Source: Ascarosepion bandense (Eukaryota > Mollusca > Cephalopoda > Sepiida > Sepiidae). Taken from it: a stretch of 64,000 bases of DNA. The notes beneath the pieces were generated by a model. That model saw nothing but the letters and a program-made list of their open reading frames with translations. It did not search any database and was not told where the DNA came from. Shown here one piece after another: positions 10,801 through 20,810 of the stretch. The translations under genes were made by a program, and so were the position numbers. Every line of letters starts with the position of its first letter. The stretch's first letter is position 1. The DNA lies in NCBI GenBank assembly GCA_037127315.1, contig JBBBDQ010001027.1:427001-491000 (forward strand). The letters run 5' to 3'.

Positions 10801-11481
10801 TATATCTCTAATGACCACTCTCTCTATTTTCTTCAGCTTTTCTTTCTTTTCAATCTCTTTACACAGTTCCGACACAAATTTCTCATCGTTCATTTTACTT
10901 TTTTAAACCCTTTTACTGTCTTATTATAACTTTTTACCATTTATAAAAATGTATTACTTTTTTTTTTCTACTTTTACTAATTTACTATTTCTCTCACTTC
11001 CTGTTTTCTCTTTCCCCCAATCTGCCATGATTTCTCTCCCTTCTTTGATTTTTGCCTTCAAAAACCAACTTTCAAACTCCTTTTGGTGTTTCTCTCTGCT
11101 TATTGCAACCTGTCTTTTATTCATTTTACTTTAACTATTCTCAAAGATTAATAAAATTATGCAAGACAGATTGTATAGTGCCTGCTTTGAAAATGAGCAT
11201 TCGAAATTCTAACTTTACCTGGGCTCGAACACCGACCTTTGACGGGTGGGAAATATTTATTTTCAACTGCGAGTCTTTGTTTATTTATTTATTTTTGCTG
11301 TCTCTACTTATATTTATGCTCATTTTAATTTTCTTTTTCCTTTCTAAATTCTTCCCTATTTTTACCTCTGTTATCCTACTTATTCTGATTTATAAAATGC
11401 GCTCCACCCACGTTACCAGGTTTATTCACTGTTTCTTTTTTTTAGCTTTTGTTTTGTTTCGTCTTTTTAGGCGCGTGCTGA

Positions 11482-11518
11482 TCCCACGTGACTGTTGTTT
11501 CACGTGATTCACGTGGGA
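11482..11518. promoter_or_regulatory. Triple CACGTG E-box cluster
   Basis: Three CACGTG hexamers occur within 31 bp (11,485, 11,501, 11,510). The outer two form a perfect 10-bp inverted pair (TCCCACGTGA at 11,482-11,491 and TCACGTGGGA at 11,509-11,518) and the middle one is the 8-bp palindrome TCACGTGA. Such sites bind bHLH-zip factors (USF, MITF/TFE, MYC/MAX families). It lies ~700 bp from the CRE pair, so both could belong to one promoter. Confidence 0.45.
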
Positions 11519-11519
11519 G

Positions 11520-12400
11520 GATTGTCAAATCGAAAGAATCAACAAAGTGGAAGTAAAATAAATCATTTTTAAAAACTAAAACAAAAAACAATATGATATG
11601 TATTTAAAAATAAAACAATAAATGTATATATGTTTAAAAATCGATATGAATAATTACTGCGGAGAAAGAGTGAAAAAGATCGAATGCACTCGTTTGCTTG
11701 CCTCACTAGCCTCGATTTGAACAAGCAAGATAATGGAAGCTCATCATTGTTCTGTTCACTGGAGGCATTTCGTTGTAATTCTTCTTTTATTCATTTATGG
11801 GAAAAATAGCCTTTTATTATCTCTGAATGGAAAAGTGAAAATCATTTTAAAAAAAACTGTTTTCATTGAATGTCAAATTATTACTTTTCAATTTTTTTAT
11901 GTAGAAGAAAACTGAAAAGTACTTTAAAAATATTTTCATTTTTTTCTGTTTATAAAACTAAATAAAAAACTGATTATTATACTCGTATAGATTTTAAAAT
12001 TTGAATGAATGTTTAAAAAAAACAACTTGAATTTCTTCAATCTAAAATTCCTATTTCTCTGTAGTGTACTGCAGACTACAATCCATAACCATGTCATGTA
12101 CTTTTTCGATTGTGGCTTTAAAAATGCTACAAAAAAATTGTTAAAATTTATTGAATTCATTATAATGTTGACTGTTGAGTGATTATTTCCTTTTTGAACT
12201 TCCATACAAAAACAATTTAGCCATAGAATAAATTGTATTGAAATTATAAGTAATTAAAAAAATATTCAGTGTAGTAATTTCTTTTTTGTTAAAATAGGAA
12301 GGAGAATATTGTTTTAAACCAAGCACCAAGTTTCAACAAAAAAATTATTTTTTGAGTTTTATTGAATTATCTTCGATAAGATTTCAGACAAATTCTCAGT
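11520..12400. other. No gene seen
   Basis: AT-rich non-coding sequence without a clear repeat. Confidence 0.5.
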
Positions 12401-12410
12401 CTGTTCACAC

Positions 12411-12608
12411 TTGATAGTGCATAATTTGTTTTTGGTGAAAAACATTTTCAGGGATTTTTCTTTAACAGAAAAAGATTTTGTAAACAGCCCCAAATTGAAA
12501 AATTTGCATATATCGAATTGGGTAGGTGAAACTGATCCCCAAAAGATATTTGCACAGTTTTCTGATAAAATTACATATTCTGAATACTATTCATTCATTA
12601 ATGCATGA
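12411..12608 (+). other. Unrecognised short open frame with coding-like composition
   Basis: The last ~46 codons (about 12,468-12,608) have a varied amino-acid composition, unlike the Phe/Lys-rich chance frames around it, and are preceded by an acceptor-like TTTTTCTTTAACAG. I do not recognise the peptide, see no start context and no partner exon. It may be a chance frame, a terminal exon or a transposon remnant. Confidence 0.2.
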
Positions 12609-12816
12609 GTACTGAAAACTGTTTAAAATGGATAATTCTCTGATTTTTTAAAATGGAGTATTTTTTTTTTTTTTTTACTTTCATTTTGGAAAAAAGGTAT
12701 CAGTTGTGGTGTTTCCTATTAAAAATACAATTTGGTATAGTTTAGATTAAGATAGGAATCAGAGGTTAATTTATAAATATTTTATTTCAAATTTAGAATT
12801 TTGGGGGGGATAAGTT

Positions 12817-12890
12817 GGATGTGCATTGTAGTGTAGTGGAGGATATCAGCTCAGAACAAGAAATCGAGGAGCCTGTGACACATGCACATG
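12817..12890 (+). mobile_element. SINE head fragment
   Basis: Matches the first ~70 bp of the SINE at 5,698 (GTGTAGTGGAGGATATCAGC, then AGAACAAGAAATCGAGGAGC). It degenerates into CACATG repeats; the body is missing. Confidence 0.65.
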
Positions 12891-12929
12891 CATATAGAAA
12901 CACATTTACTTACACATTCACGCAAATGT

Positions 12930-13554
12930 ATATATTAAATTTTGTATGTAACCATTTTATATTTGAATAAATGTAAGCTGTTTGCTGATTGGTTTGAGCT
13001 AGCCAAACAGAATCAAGGTAAGTGAACTACATTTTTACTGCCAAATTGTAAGGATGTTTGAACACCTATATAAACAATTTGCCACACATTTTCAGACAGT
13101 TGGCAGCAGTTCATGGTTCAATTATTTGCTTGTTCTACAATATATACCAGTCATGGGAGACAGTTCGATCAGGGTATAAAACAAAATAGTAATCAAGCTA
13201 GACATGTACAGAAAACCAACATGCATATGTAATCAAGTGAGATAGACAAGCGGAAGAAATATTTTATAAATTACCATATTGTAATCGTAGAGAGTTAGTC
13301 TCTACTGCTGCTGGTTTTATTGCTGACTGAAGGCATTACTGTTGGCATTGCTGCTGATCACATGGTTAAGCTTGCCTGCCATGGGGCCAGGTTGAATTTG
13401 CCTTTGTGAGAAATCAGTGTTGGCTCAGAAATGGCTGCTGGAAAAATTGCGTGTTCCTTTTCTGATTCATCAGAAGAGATGTTTTATGACTCTGGTATTT
13501 TTTAATGGTATTACAGAAGTGGATGTGTAAAGCCAGACAAAATTAAGGTGCGTT
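12930..13554. other. No gene seen; possible solo-LTR remnant
   Basis: A TATA-like CCTATATAAACA (13,068-13,079) lies ~40 bp upstream of 'AGTTGGCAGCAG', an arrangement seen in LTR promoters, but I could not find matching ends or a target duplication. Sequence from about 13,300 is probably older LINE DNA. Confidence 0.3.
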
Positions 13555-13645
13555 TTAGGCATCTGTACAGATAACACCACAATTTTCTCCCATCTCATTG
13601 AGAAATCTGCCAAGACTGACAAAGTAAACATTGCTGCTGCTCTTG
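13555..13645 (+). pseudogene. Jockey-type LINE reverse transcriptase, left half (interrupted by gypsy insertion)
   Basis: The frame across 13,565-13,650 reads a decayed version of the RT catalytic box (DNTTIFSHLIEKSAKTDKV). The homologous frame resumes directly after the gypsy element at 18,881. The intact relative at 40.8 kb has YADDTTIYS here, so the catalytic residues are lost in this copy. Confidence 0.6.
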
Positions 13646-13650
13646 GAAAG

Positions 13651-13991
13651 TGATATATCCCGTGAGGGGATAATCAGGAAAAGAATAGTGCAAGAATAAT
13701 ACTAACACTGAAGATATATGAATAGGGATTTATACCACAGTATAATAAACGAATAGACAATACAAAACCACCAACGAATAATAACAGGTACAACAATCAA
13801 GTAGACAATGTCCCTGTCTAGGACGTATGTGTCCATCTAGCGAAGAATGCTCTTGTCTAGTGACGTATGCTCTCGTCTAGTGACGTATGCTCTCGTCTAG
13901 TGACGAATACTCTATAGTTCTCTCTAGTCACAGTCTTCTATAGACCAGACCATATCCATTCCGGGGTAGGACAGGATATTCCTCTACAACA
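13651..13991 (-). repeat. 3' LTR of the older gypsy element
   Basis: 341 bp. Contains five units of a 20-bp minisatellite (from 13,814 to about 13,913), each carrying a TGACGTA-like core. The other LTR has six units. Confidence 0.9.
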
Positions 13992-14026
13992 CCTCCCTTC
14001 GAGCTAAATTCTTCATGGAATTTTGC

Positions 14027-17000
14027 TCAATACTTCTTTCTTTTGGGGTCAGGGCATAGGTGTTTAGTCTTTCTTCTTTTTCTCTTGCTCCTTCTCCTAG
14101 AGTCCTCGATTTCAAGAGAATCCTTAGTTACCTCCATCAGTACGTCCATGTTAGCAGGTGGTTTAATCTTGAATGTATCGTAGAGAACCTCCATTGGTAT
14201 CTCAAATTCCTTATTTACGGTTTCTACGAATCTGGGTCTTAGCTGGTTTAAGTGTCTCTTACAGACACATTTTAGTCCTTTCATTAAATAGATCACCTTA
14301 CCAATCCTCCGAGTTATTATACCATCTTCCCACAAACATTTTCCCGCTCGATAATTTTTGAAGAAGACTTTTTCGCATTCTTTGTAAAATTTTGTCTCCG
14401 AGTTTTGTTTTCTTTAGGTCTTATTCCTTTCCTTAAGTAATAGTCTATCGAAGATTGACCTAATCTTCCTAGCGAACATCACTTCTGCAGGCGATAGATT
14501 CCCATTGATATTATGATTAGGTATAATCCTATACACCATCAAAAAGGTTTGTATGTTTTTTTTCATCCATGTCGATTCCATCTGCTTTTCTCATTGCCCT
14601 TTTAAATGTATCGACAAATCTCTCCACCTACCCATTTGACCTTGGATTATATGCGGGTGTCGTAACATGTTCTATAGCAAATGCCTTGCAATAATTCTTA
14701 AACTCGGATCCAGTGAACATCGTCCCGTTATCGCTTACGATTGTTTTCAGTACTCCCAGCTGGCTAAAAACTTCATTTAGAGCCTTAATCGTGTTTGCCG
14801 CTGTTAGTCGCTTGAATTTATAGACCTCAGACCATTTTGAAAAACTATCTACCATAATTAGATAGTATTCACCTTTTATTGGTCCTGCATAATCTACATG
14901 AATTCTTGACCACGGCACATCAGTTTTAGGCCATGGCTGCATCCTTACAGGTGGTGATTTAGCTGACAGCCTTTACATTGTTTCACTGATTCTTCGATAT
15001 CTTTGTCCATTCCAGGCCAGTACATGTAACTCCTCATTAAGGACTTCATTCGTGAAATGCCTAGATGACCTAGATGGAATTCTTTTAAAATTCTTTTTCT
15101 CAACACCCTTGGTATGACCACCCTATGAGCATACATCAAAGTTTCGTTGCAAATAGAAAATGGTGAAATTTTTCCTCCTTTATTTTCTTTGACTTGCCTA
15201 ATCATTTTACAAATATATTCGTCAGTTTTCGCCATTTTTTTCCATTTCTTCCAGTGTTACTGGTAATATGCTAACGGTGTTTACTAGTACTTCCTTCAGT
15301 TCTTGTTCTTCTTTCAGCGCTGCTATTACCGTTTCTTCTAGTAATTCAGGCTTTTTTGGAATCAGTCTTGTTAGACAATCCACATGCACTATTTCTTTCG
15401 ATGGAATAAATTTCATTTTGAAGTTATAATTCAATAAAATTACAGACTATCTTTGAAGCCTGTTCACTGAATGGGTCAGAACACCTTTTTTGAACCCAAA
15501 TATTGACAATAACGGTTTATGGTCGGTTTGCAACACAAACTCTCTACCATAAATAAATCTGTGGAACCTTTTTAACAGCATAAATTAAGCCAGTGCTTCT
15601 TTTTTTATTTGATTATAATTTTTTTCAGTGGGTAGCAATGCTCTCAAAGCATGAGTGATAGGTTTCGTTGTGCCATCTTCAAGTTTATGTAATAATACAG
15701 CTCCAATGCTGTATTCGCTTGCATTTGTTGCCACAATTAACTCTTTCTTAGGATCGAAATGCACCAACGCCAACTCTGACAGCAAGCAATTTTTTATTTT
15801 TTTCAAAAGCCTCATCGCATTCCTTCGACCAACACCACTTTTTATTCTTTTCCAGCAATTTATTTAAGGGTGCTCTAAGGTCGTGCATCTTAGGAATGTA
15901 AATGTTGTAGTAGTTTGCGAACACCAGAAATGACTGAAGCTTAGTTACATTATCTGGAATTGGCATTTTCTTAATTGCTTCAGTTCTATTTGGATTTGGT
16001 TTTCTACCCTTGCGATCGATGATTTGTCCTAAATACTCAATCCTGTCCAAACATAACTCGCATTTTTCAGGTCCTACTTTGAACCTATAGTTCCTAAGTC
16101 ACTTAAACACTTCACGGACGTACAAGTTATGCTCTTCAATGCTTTCACTTTTGATTAAGATGTCATCTAGGTACGCCATTGCATAGTTCAGATCTGATAA
16201 CATAGTGTCCATTATTTGTTGGAATGCACTAGGTGCAATTTTTAAACCAAACAGTAGATGTTTCAGTGTGAATAATCCTTTGTGTGTATTTAATGTCAAA
16301 TACTTTGAACATTCTTCCGCTACTTTTACTTGTAAATATGCTTCAGATAGATCTATCTTAGAGAAAATCTTTCTTTCGTTTAATTTTGAAAAAATCTCCT
16401 CTGGTGTGGGGAGGGGATATTTATGATCTTTTAAGCATTAATTTACTCCAGTTGAAAATTCAGCGCACACCCTGATCTTGTTATTTTTTCTTCATTACAT
16501 AGACAGTAGGCGATGCCCAATCTGAATAATCCCCTTTTCAATAACTCAATTATTCTCTAATCTTTTCAATTCTTTATCTATGGTCTCCAATGATGCGAAT
16601 GGAATTTTTCTTTTTGGCTTGAATACTGGTTTAATATTTTCCTTCATTTCAAATTTTACTTCTGTTTGAGTACAGCAACCCAGTTCCTCCAAAAATACAT
16701 CCGTGAACTCGTTTTTTAATTCTTTTACAAATTTTTCAGTCTGCTTCGACTTTCTTTCATTTGACACCTTAATCTTTGTGCAGAATATATTCATGGGTTG
16801 TTCCCACAAATTAAATAGCACGATTAAATATATACCGAATAGATTTGTATTCCTACATAACATCACGTACATCTTAGATTTTTGTACTTTCCCATCAAAT
16901 GTTGCTTTTGCCACAAATTATCCTTTGAATTTTAATTTATTTCCTGAAATACCTCTTGCAATCTTTTCAGTTGTATTTAACTCTGGTCGACCAATTTTTC

Positions 17001-17100
17001 CCATGCATACTCATCTATTGCAGAGATATCACTACCGGTATCCAATAAACAATTTACCATTCTTCCATTCATTTTTAAGTCCACGTATTTTCTAGTACTG
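14027..17100 (-). pseudogene. Degenerate gypsy pol: protease, RT, RNase H, integrase
   Basis: Read on the minus strand. Protease: LLDTGSDIS at about 17,055-17,030. RT: thumb/palm region with YLDDILI at about 16,175-16,155. RNase H: the first catalytic motif reads NASEYSIGAVL near 15,725, with Asn where Asp is expected. Integrase: HHCC zinc finger (H-x3-H, later C-x2-C) at about 15,070-14,960; catalytic core with HVDYAG and SDNGT between 14,905 and 14,725; a nonsense TAG then follows NPRSNG at about 14,628, with the catalytic-Glu region intact just beyond in frame. C-terminal domain: 'RIGKVIYLMKGLKC' to 'NQLRPRF' at 14,305-14,220. There are multiple stops and frame changes, so no functional polyprotein. 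Confidence 0.88.
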
Positions 17101-17164
17101 CAATCGTTTGTGACTTTCTTCATTACTAAAGTATTTACCTTTTTGGACTTTCAGTCCCTTTTTT

Positions 17165-18117
17165 TCCTACACATCACTGCTTTGTGACCTTTCTTCAAAC
17201 ATTCGAAACATTTTGTCTCTAAAATAACATTTCCTTGTGATGTGGTTATTTTTGCAGTACAGTTTTCCCTTTTGGTAGGCCTGTTATTTCACTTTATGAA
17301 TTTGAGCAACGCTTTTTTCTTCGATACAAACATTATCTTTCTTAATGCTTAACAATTTTTGGCATTCTTCTATCACTTTCTGTAAAGTTATTTCTGTATC
17401 TTGATCCAACATTGTGAGAATTTTCGAACGTACATCTTTGTCTTTCTGTGCTGTTAATCCTTGTACAAAGATTAAACATTTGAACATGTCCTCTTTGATG
17501 TCTTTGATTTTAAAATGTTCGCATTATGAATTAACCTTTCCGGCATATGTAACAAAATCTTCCTGTTCTTTCTTTATGATATTTAAACACTTATATCGCA
17601 TGTAGAACAAACTTTCCCTTTCTCCAAACATTTTCCTCAAAATCTCTACCGTTTCGTTGAATAATATGTCCTCTGGTTTTTTAGGTAAAATAAAATTTGT
17701 ATATTTCATATTTTCCTGCGTTCCTATCTTTTGTAATAGGAGCATTACTTTTTCATCATCTGACCATGCTTTGCACCGTCTCGAAAAAATAGTTTCATAT
17801 CTTTTATAATACAAATGAAAAGTAATACCTTCCTCAGGGTTATATACAAATCCTGTGAGCAATTTTGCAATACCTTCTGCCAAGAAGACTTTAAAGCCTT
17901 CTTCCGGTACGCCCTGCTTTATTACCAATATTTTCAAAAACTCTTGTTGCAGTATCATTTGGGTTTGGAGATCTTTTTGAATTTTTTGTTGGCTTTCCTG
18001 TTGTTTTAATATTTGCTGTTGAAGCTCCAATTGTGCTTTTTGTTGGCTTTCTTGTTGTTGCATTAACAGTTGGACCGCTCCTTCCAGCGTCTTTGTTAAC
18101 TTGACTAATTGATCCAC
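17165..18117 (-). pseudogene. Degenerate gypsy gag with coiled coil and CCHC zinc knuckle
   Basis: The N-terminal ~65 residues are Gln/Leu-rich heptad sequence (QQQESQQKAQLELQQQILK) predicted to form a coiled coil, followed by a capsid-like region (GFVYNPEEGITFHLYYKRYETIF). Stops split it at about 17,524 and 17,284. A retroviral-type zinc knuckle C-x2-C-x4-H-x4-C (CFECLKKGHKAVMC) lies at about 17,212-17,170. The long frame lacks an ATG at its start: the first codon is GTG, and an ATG two bases upstream is in another frame. Gag would package element RNA into virus-like particles. Confidence 0.8.
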
Positions 18118-18240
18118 ATTTTTTTATATACGTATAGCTGACAAATAAGTTGTCTTCACCGATAAGAACAAGTTTTTTTGTTTTTTTTTTATGAAGGGGT
18201 AAAAAAAAACTACCTCTCACCTTCATTTATTTTTCTTTTT

Positions 18241-18509
18241 GCGTGAACCTTCCAAATCTTGTTTACCAAACTGATATTTGGCAAGCTTCGCGTAAAATGC
18301 CAAATCTTGTTTCCAATCTGGTCTTTTAGCGAGTTCCACGTAATTGTTAAATCTTCGTTGTCAATCTGTTATATTGGCGGATCCCACGTAAGTGCAAAAT
18401 CTTTGTTGCCCATCTGATTTATTGACGTACCCCACGTAATTGCGAATTCCTCGTCATCAATCTGATTTATTGGCGCACCCCACATAAGTGCGAATTCTTC
18501 GCTGCCAAT
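18241..18509 (-). repeat. 48-bp tandem array at the primer-binding position of the older gypsy element
   Basis: Five full units (18,271-18,317, 18,318-18,365, 18,366-18,413, 18,414-18,461, 18,462-18,509; lengths 47, 48, 48, 48, 48) plus a partial unit from 18,241. The last unit abuts the 5' LTR, leaving one base. On the minus strand each unit begins ATTGGCARCGAAGA-like, so a primer-binding-site-like sequence is repeated about six times, with divergence increasing away from the LTR. The bulk of each unit contains CCACGTAA. The tRNA that would prime is not identified. Confidence 0.85.
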
Positions 18510-18510
18510 C

Positions 18511-18875
18511 TGATATATCCCATGAGGGGATAATCAGGAAAAGAATAGTGCAAGAATAATACTTAACACTGAAGATATATGAATAGGGATTTATTATACC
18601 ACAGTACAATAAATCAATAGACAATATACGACCACCAACGAATAGTAACAGCTATAACAATCAAGTAGACAATGTCTCTGTCTAGGACGTATGCATCCGT
18701 CTAGCGAAGAATGCTTTCATCTAGTGACGTATGCTTTCGTCTAGTGACGTATGCTTCCGTCTAGTGACGTATGCTCTCGTCCAGTGACGATGACTTTATA
18801 GTTCGCTCCAGTCACAGTCTTCTATAGACCAGACCATATTCATTCCGAGGTAGGACAGGATATTCCTTTACAACA
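18511..18875 (-). repeat. 5' LTR of the older gypsy element
   Basis: 365 bp, six 20-bp minisatellite units (about 18,678-18,797) with TGACGTA cores. One unit more than the 3' LTR explains most of the length difference. Confidence 0.9.
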
Positions 18876-18880
18876 GAAAG

Positions 18881-19640
18881 GACCTCCAATCTGGGATGAA
18901 TTGGAGTAGGAGATGGCTTCTAAATTTTAATGCTTCCAAAATGAAGCTTCTCTCTGTTAAGTACCATAGAGAAATTTTTCTACCTTCCATCGGTATCAAT
19001 GAAACCAGTCTTCCAGAAAATACCCTGCACCTCCTTGGCTTCGCTCTCTCAACCAATCTCAAGTGGAATTGGCTCACTGTGTTAGACTAAGAGTTTTTTT
19101 TCATCAGAATCCATCTTTCACATTTATAAATCTACCATTTATTCGTGTATTGAATACTGTTGCCATATCTGGTTGGGTGCTCTTGCTATTCATCTTGGGG
19201 TTTTGACAAAATCCAAAGAAGGATCTGCAATGTAATCACTACTGATATAGTGTCTCCAATGCAGTCACTTTCTCACTGATGGGGTGTGGCTTCCCTCTTT
19301 CTTTTCTACAAATATTTTCACAGCTTCTGCTCTGGCAAGGTTCTTTCCCTGGTGTCTCAATCATATGAATTTACTTGAGCTACTAGATTATCAACAAAGT
19401 CCCACCCTTTTGCCATCAAAATAGTAAAATGAAATCTCCACTTCTACTCTAATTGTTTCTTTTCTCTCACTTCTCACCTGTGGAACTTCCTTTCATATAC
19501 TTGCTTCCTCAATAACTACATTCTCCAAACTTTTAAGTGCAACATCAAATGTCATCTTCTATCTCTTGATTCTCATCTTTCTTATATCTTTTTCAATAAC
19601 TTGTAACTTGTTTCCTCTTTTTTTCTTTTTCTTTTTTCTT
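18881..19640 (+). pseudogene. Jockey-type LINE reverse transcriptase, right half
   Basis: Continues the frame broken at 13,645: 'WLLNFNASKMKLLSVKYHRE' at ~18,910-18,970, 'NTLHLLGFALSTNLKWN' near 19,020-19,070, then, in shifted frames, 'RRICNVI' (~19,215) and 'ATRLST-SHPF'. The parallel copy at 40.9-41.6 kb has the same blocks in the same order. Several stops and frameshifts. Confidence 0.75.
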
Positions 19641-19956
19641 CTCTATACACACATAAATGTGACATGCTCACTTTCATGAAGCAGTTCACACAGACAGGTC
19701 ATTAACATGTGTGTCAACAAAAATTTCATTTCTTTTTCATTTTTCAAGCTATAGTATTTAACTTTTAATACTCAACAAGAATTTGAGGAAAAAAACCAAA
19801 ACACTTCTTGTGTTCTATAACTAAATTATCCAGATACTCATTATGCACATTTATAAAAACCAAGAAAGACTGTTTACACTTTGCTTATTTTTTATCTTAT
19901 TCTGTTAGATTTCAATCCATAGTTGATCTATATTTGATCTCAAATGGAACTTTGTC

Positions 19957-19998
19957 TGTGTGTGTGTGTGTGTGTGTGTGCGTGTGTGTGCGTGCGTG
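19957..19998. repeat. (TG)n microsatellite
   Basis: About 20 TG/CG units. The segment that follows (20,000-20,240) contains 'ACTCCGAAATGGCTGAAC', which resembles internal sequence of Helitron-type repeats in other invertebrates, but no ends could be defined. Confidence 0.85.
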
Positions 19999-20246
19999 TT
20001 ACCTATAGACTCCGAAATGGCTGAACTGATTTTCTTGAAAATTGACACAGTTGTACTATAAGCATCTGCAAGTGTTCTTAGCTAGGTTTTGTGCTGAGGT
20101 ACCCCCAATAAAAATCAATAATCAAAAGAATCGGGTTATAGAAGATGTAATCCGATTTTAATCAAATTTGATACACTCATAGACAAAGATATAAGAAATG
20201 ATATTCAGAAGTTTCAAGGTTGCAGTTCTTACAATAGTGCAGAAAA

Positions 20247-20658
20247 TCAGTAATATATTTATAAAAGGCAAGATGTATGTATGTGTGTGTGTCTGTTTAT
20301 CTGTCTGTATGTCTGTATGTTTTTTTTTCAGCCCTTTTATTTTAGTTTTTGCTTCGGGTTTGGCTCTAAGTAGGTATAATTGTAGTTCTTAGTCTCAGCC
20401 ATGATACCATTTGCTCAGAGGACTTATTTAGCCTTCAAAATTCAGTTTGCCACGGAAAACTTATTTAACATCGATACCGGAAATCAAAATTTGACTTATA
20501 TCCATTCATTTTTCTTTCATTCTATGGTTTCACTTTGACTGGAAACAACTATTGCTTTTTAGTCTTTCATGCCAACATCCAAAGAGTCTGAGCTCTAGAA
20601 CCATGGATTAGTTTTAAAGCTTTCATTACACCCAAGCAATGCTGGGCTATACTGCTAG
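20247..20658 (+). mobile_element. Non-autonomous Helitron, family 1, plus orientation (internally deleted)
   Basis: Begins A^TC (20,246/20,247), passes 'ATAAAAGGCAAGATG' and ends CTAG^T (20,655-20,658). A stem (CCC-A-AGCA-A-TGCT-GGG) lies 9 bases before CTAG, the standard Helitron 3' hairpin. Insertion between A and T without target duplication also fits. It shares most of its sequence with the inverted copy at 23,982-24,890 but lacks ~450 bp of the middle. Encodes no Rep/helicase. Confidence 0.75.
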
Positions 20659-20810
20659 TTATCTGTAAACTAAATACCATTGTTAGCTTGTTGAGTATTT
20701 GTTTTCAAGCATTTCTGTTTACTAATGGTTTATTGTTCTAAAAATTAAATAAACTGAAAGTATTGAATAAAAATAATTATCACCATCACTTTCATCTCTG
20801 TTTCTCAGCT

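Larger units (their letters stand above)
13651..18875 (-). mobile_element. Ty3/gypsy LTR retrotransposon, old and inactive
   Basis: A complete but decayed ~5.2-kb element on the minus strand. LTRs at 18,511-18,875 (5') and 13,651-13,991 (3') both run TG...CA on either strand. A perfect 5-bp target duplication GAAAG flanks it (13,646-13,650 and 18,876-18,880). A purine tract (GAAGGGAGG, minus strand, 13,992-14,000) precedes the 3' LTR. Domain order is gag coiled coil, CCHC knuckle, protease DTG, RT, RNase H, integrase, as in Ty3/gypsy. The LTRs have diverged and every ORF is interrupted. Integrase C-terminal sequence resembles the K02A2.6-type gypsy proteins common in invertebrate annotations. 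Confidence 0.92.

Noticed and set aside
11210..11250. tRNA-like string with GTTCGAGCCC on the complement
   Set aside because: T-arm cannot pair and there is no A-box at the right distance.
11052..11507. 151-codon plus-strand frame
   Set aside because: Phe/Leu/Ile-rich translation of pyrimidine-rich DNA, no domain, no start context.
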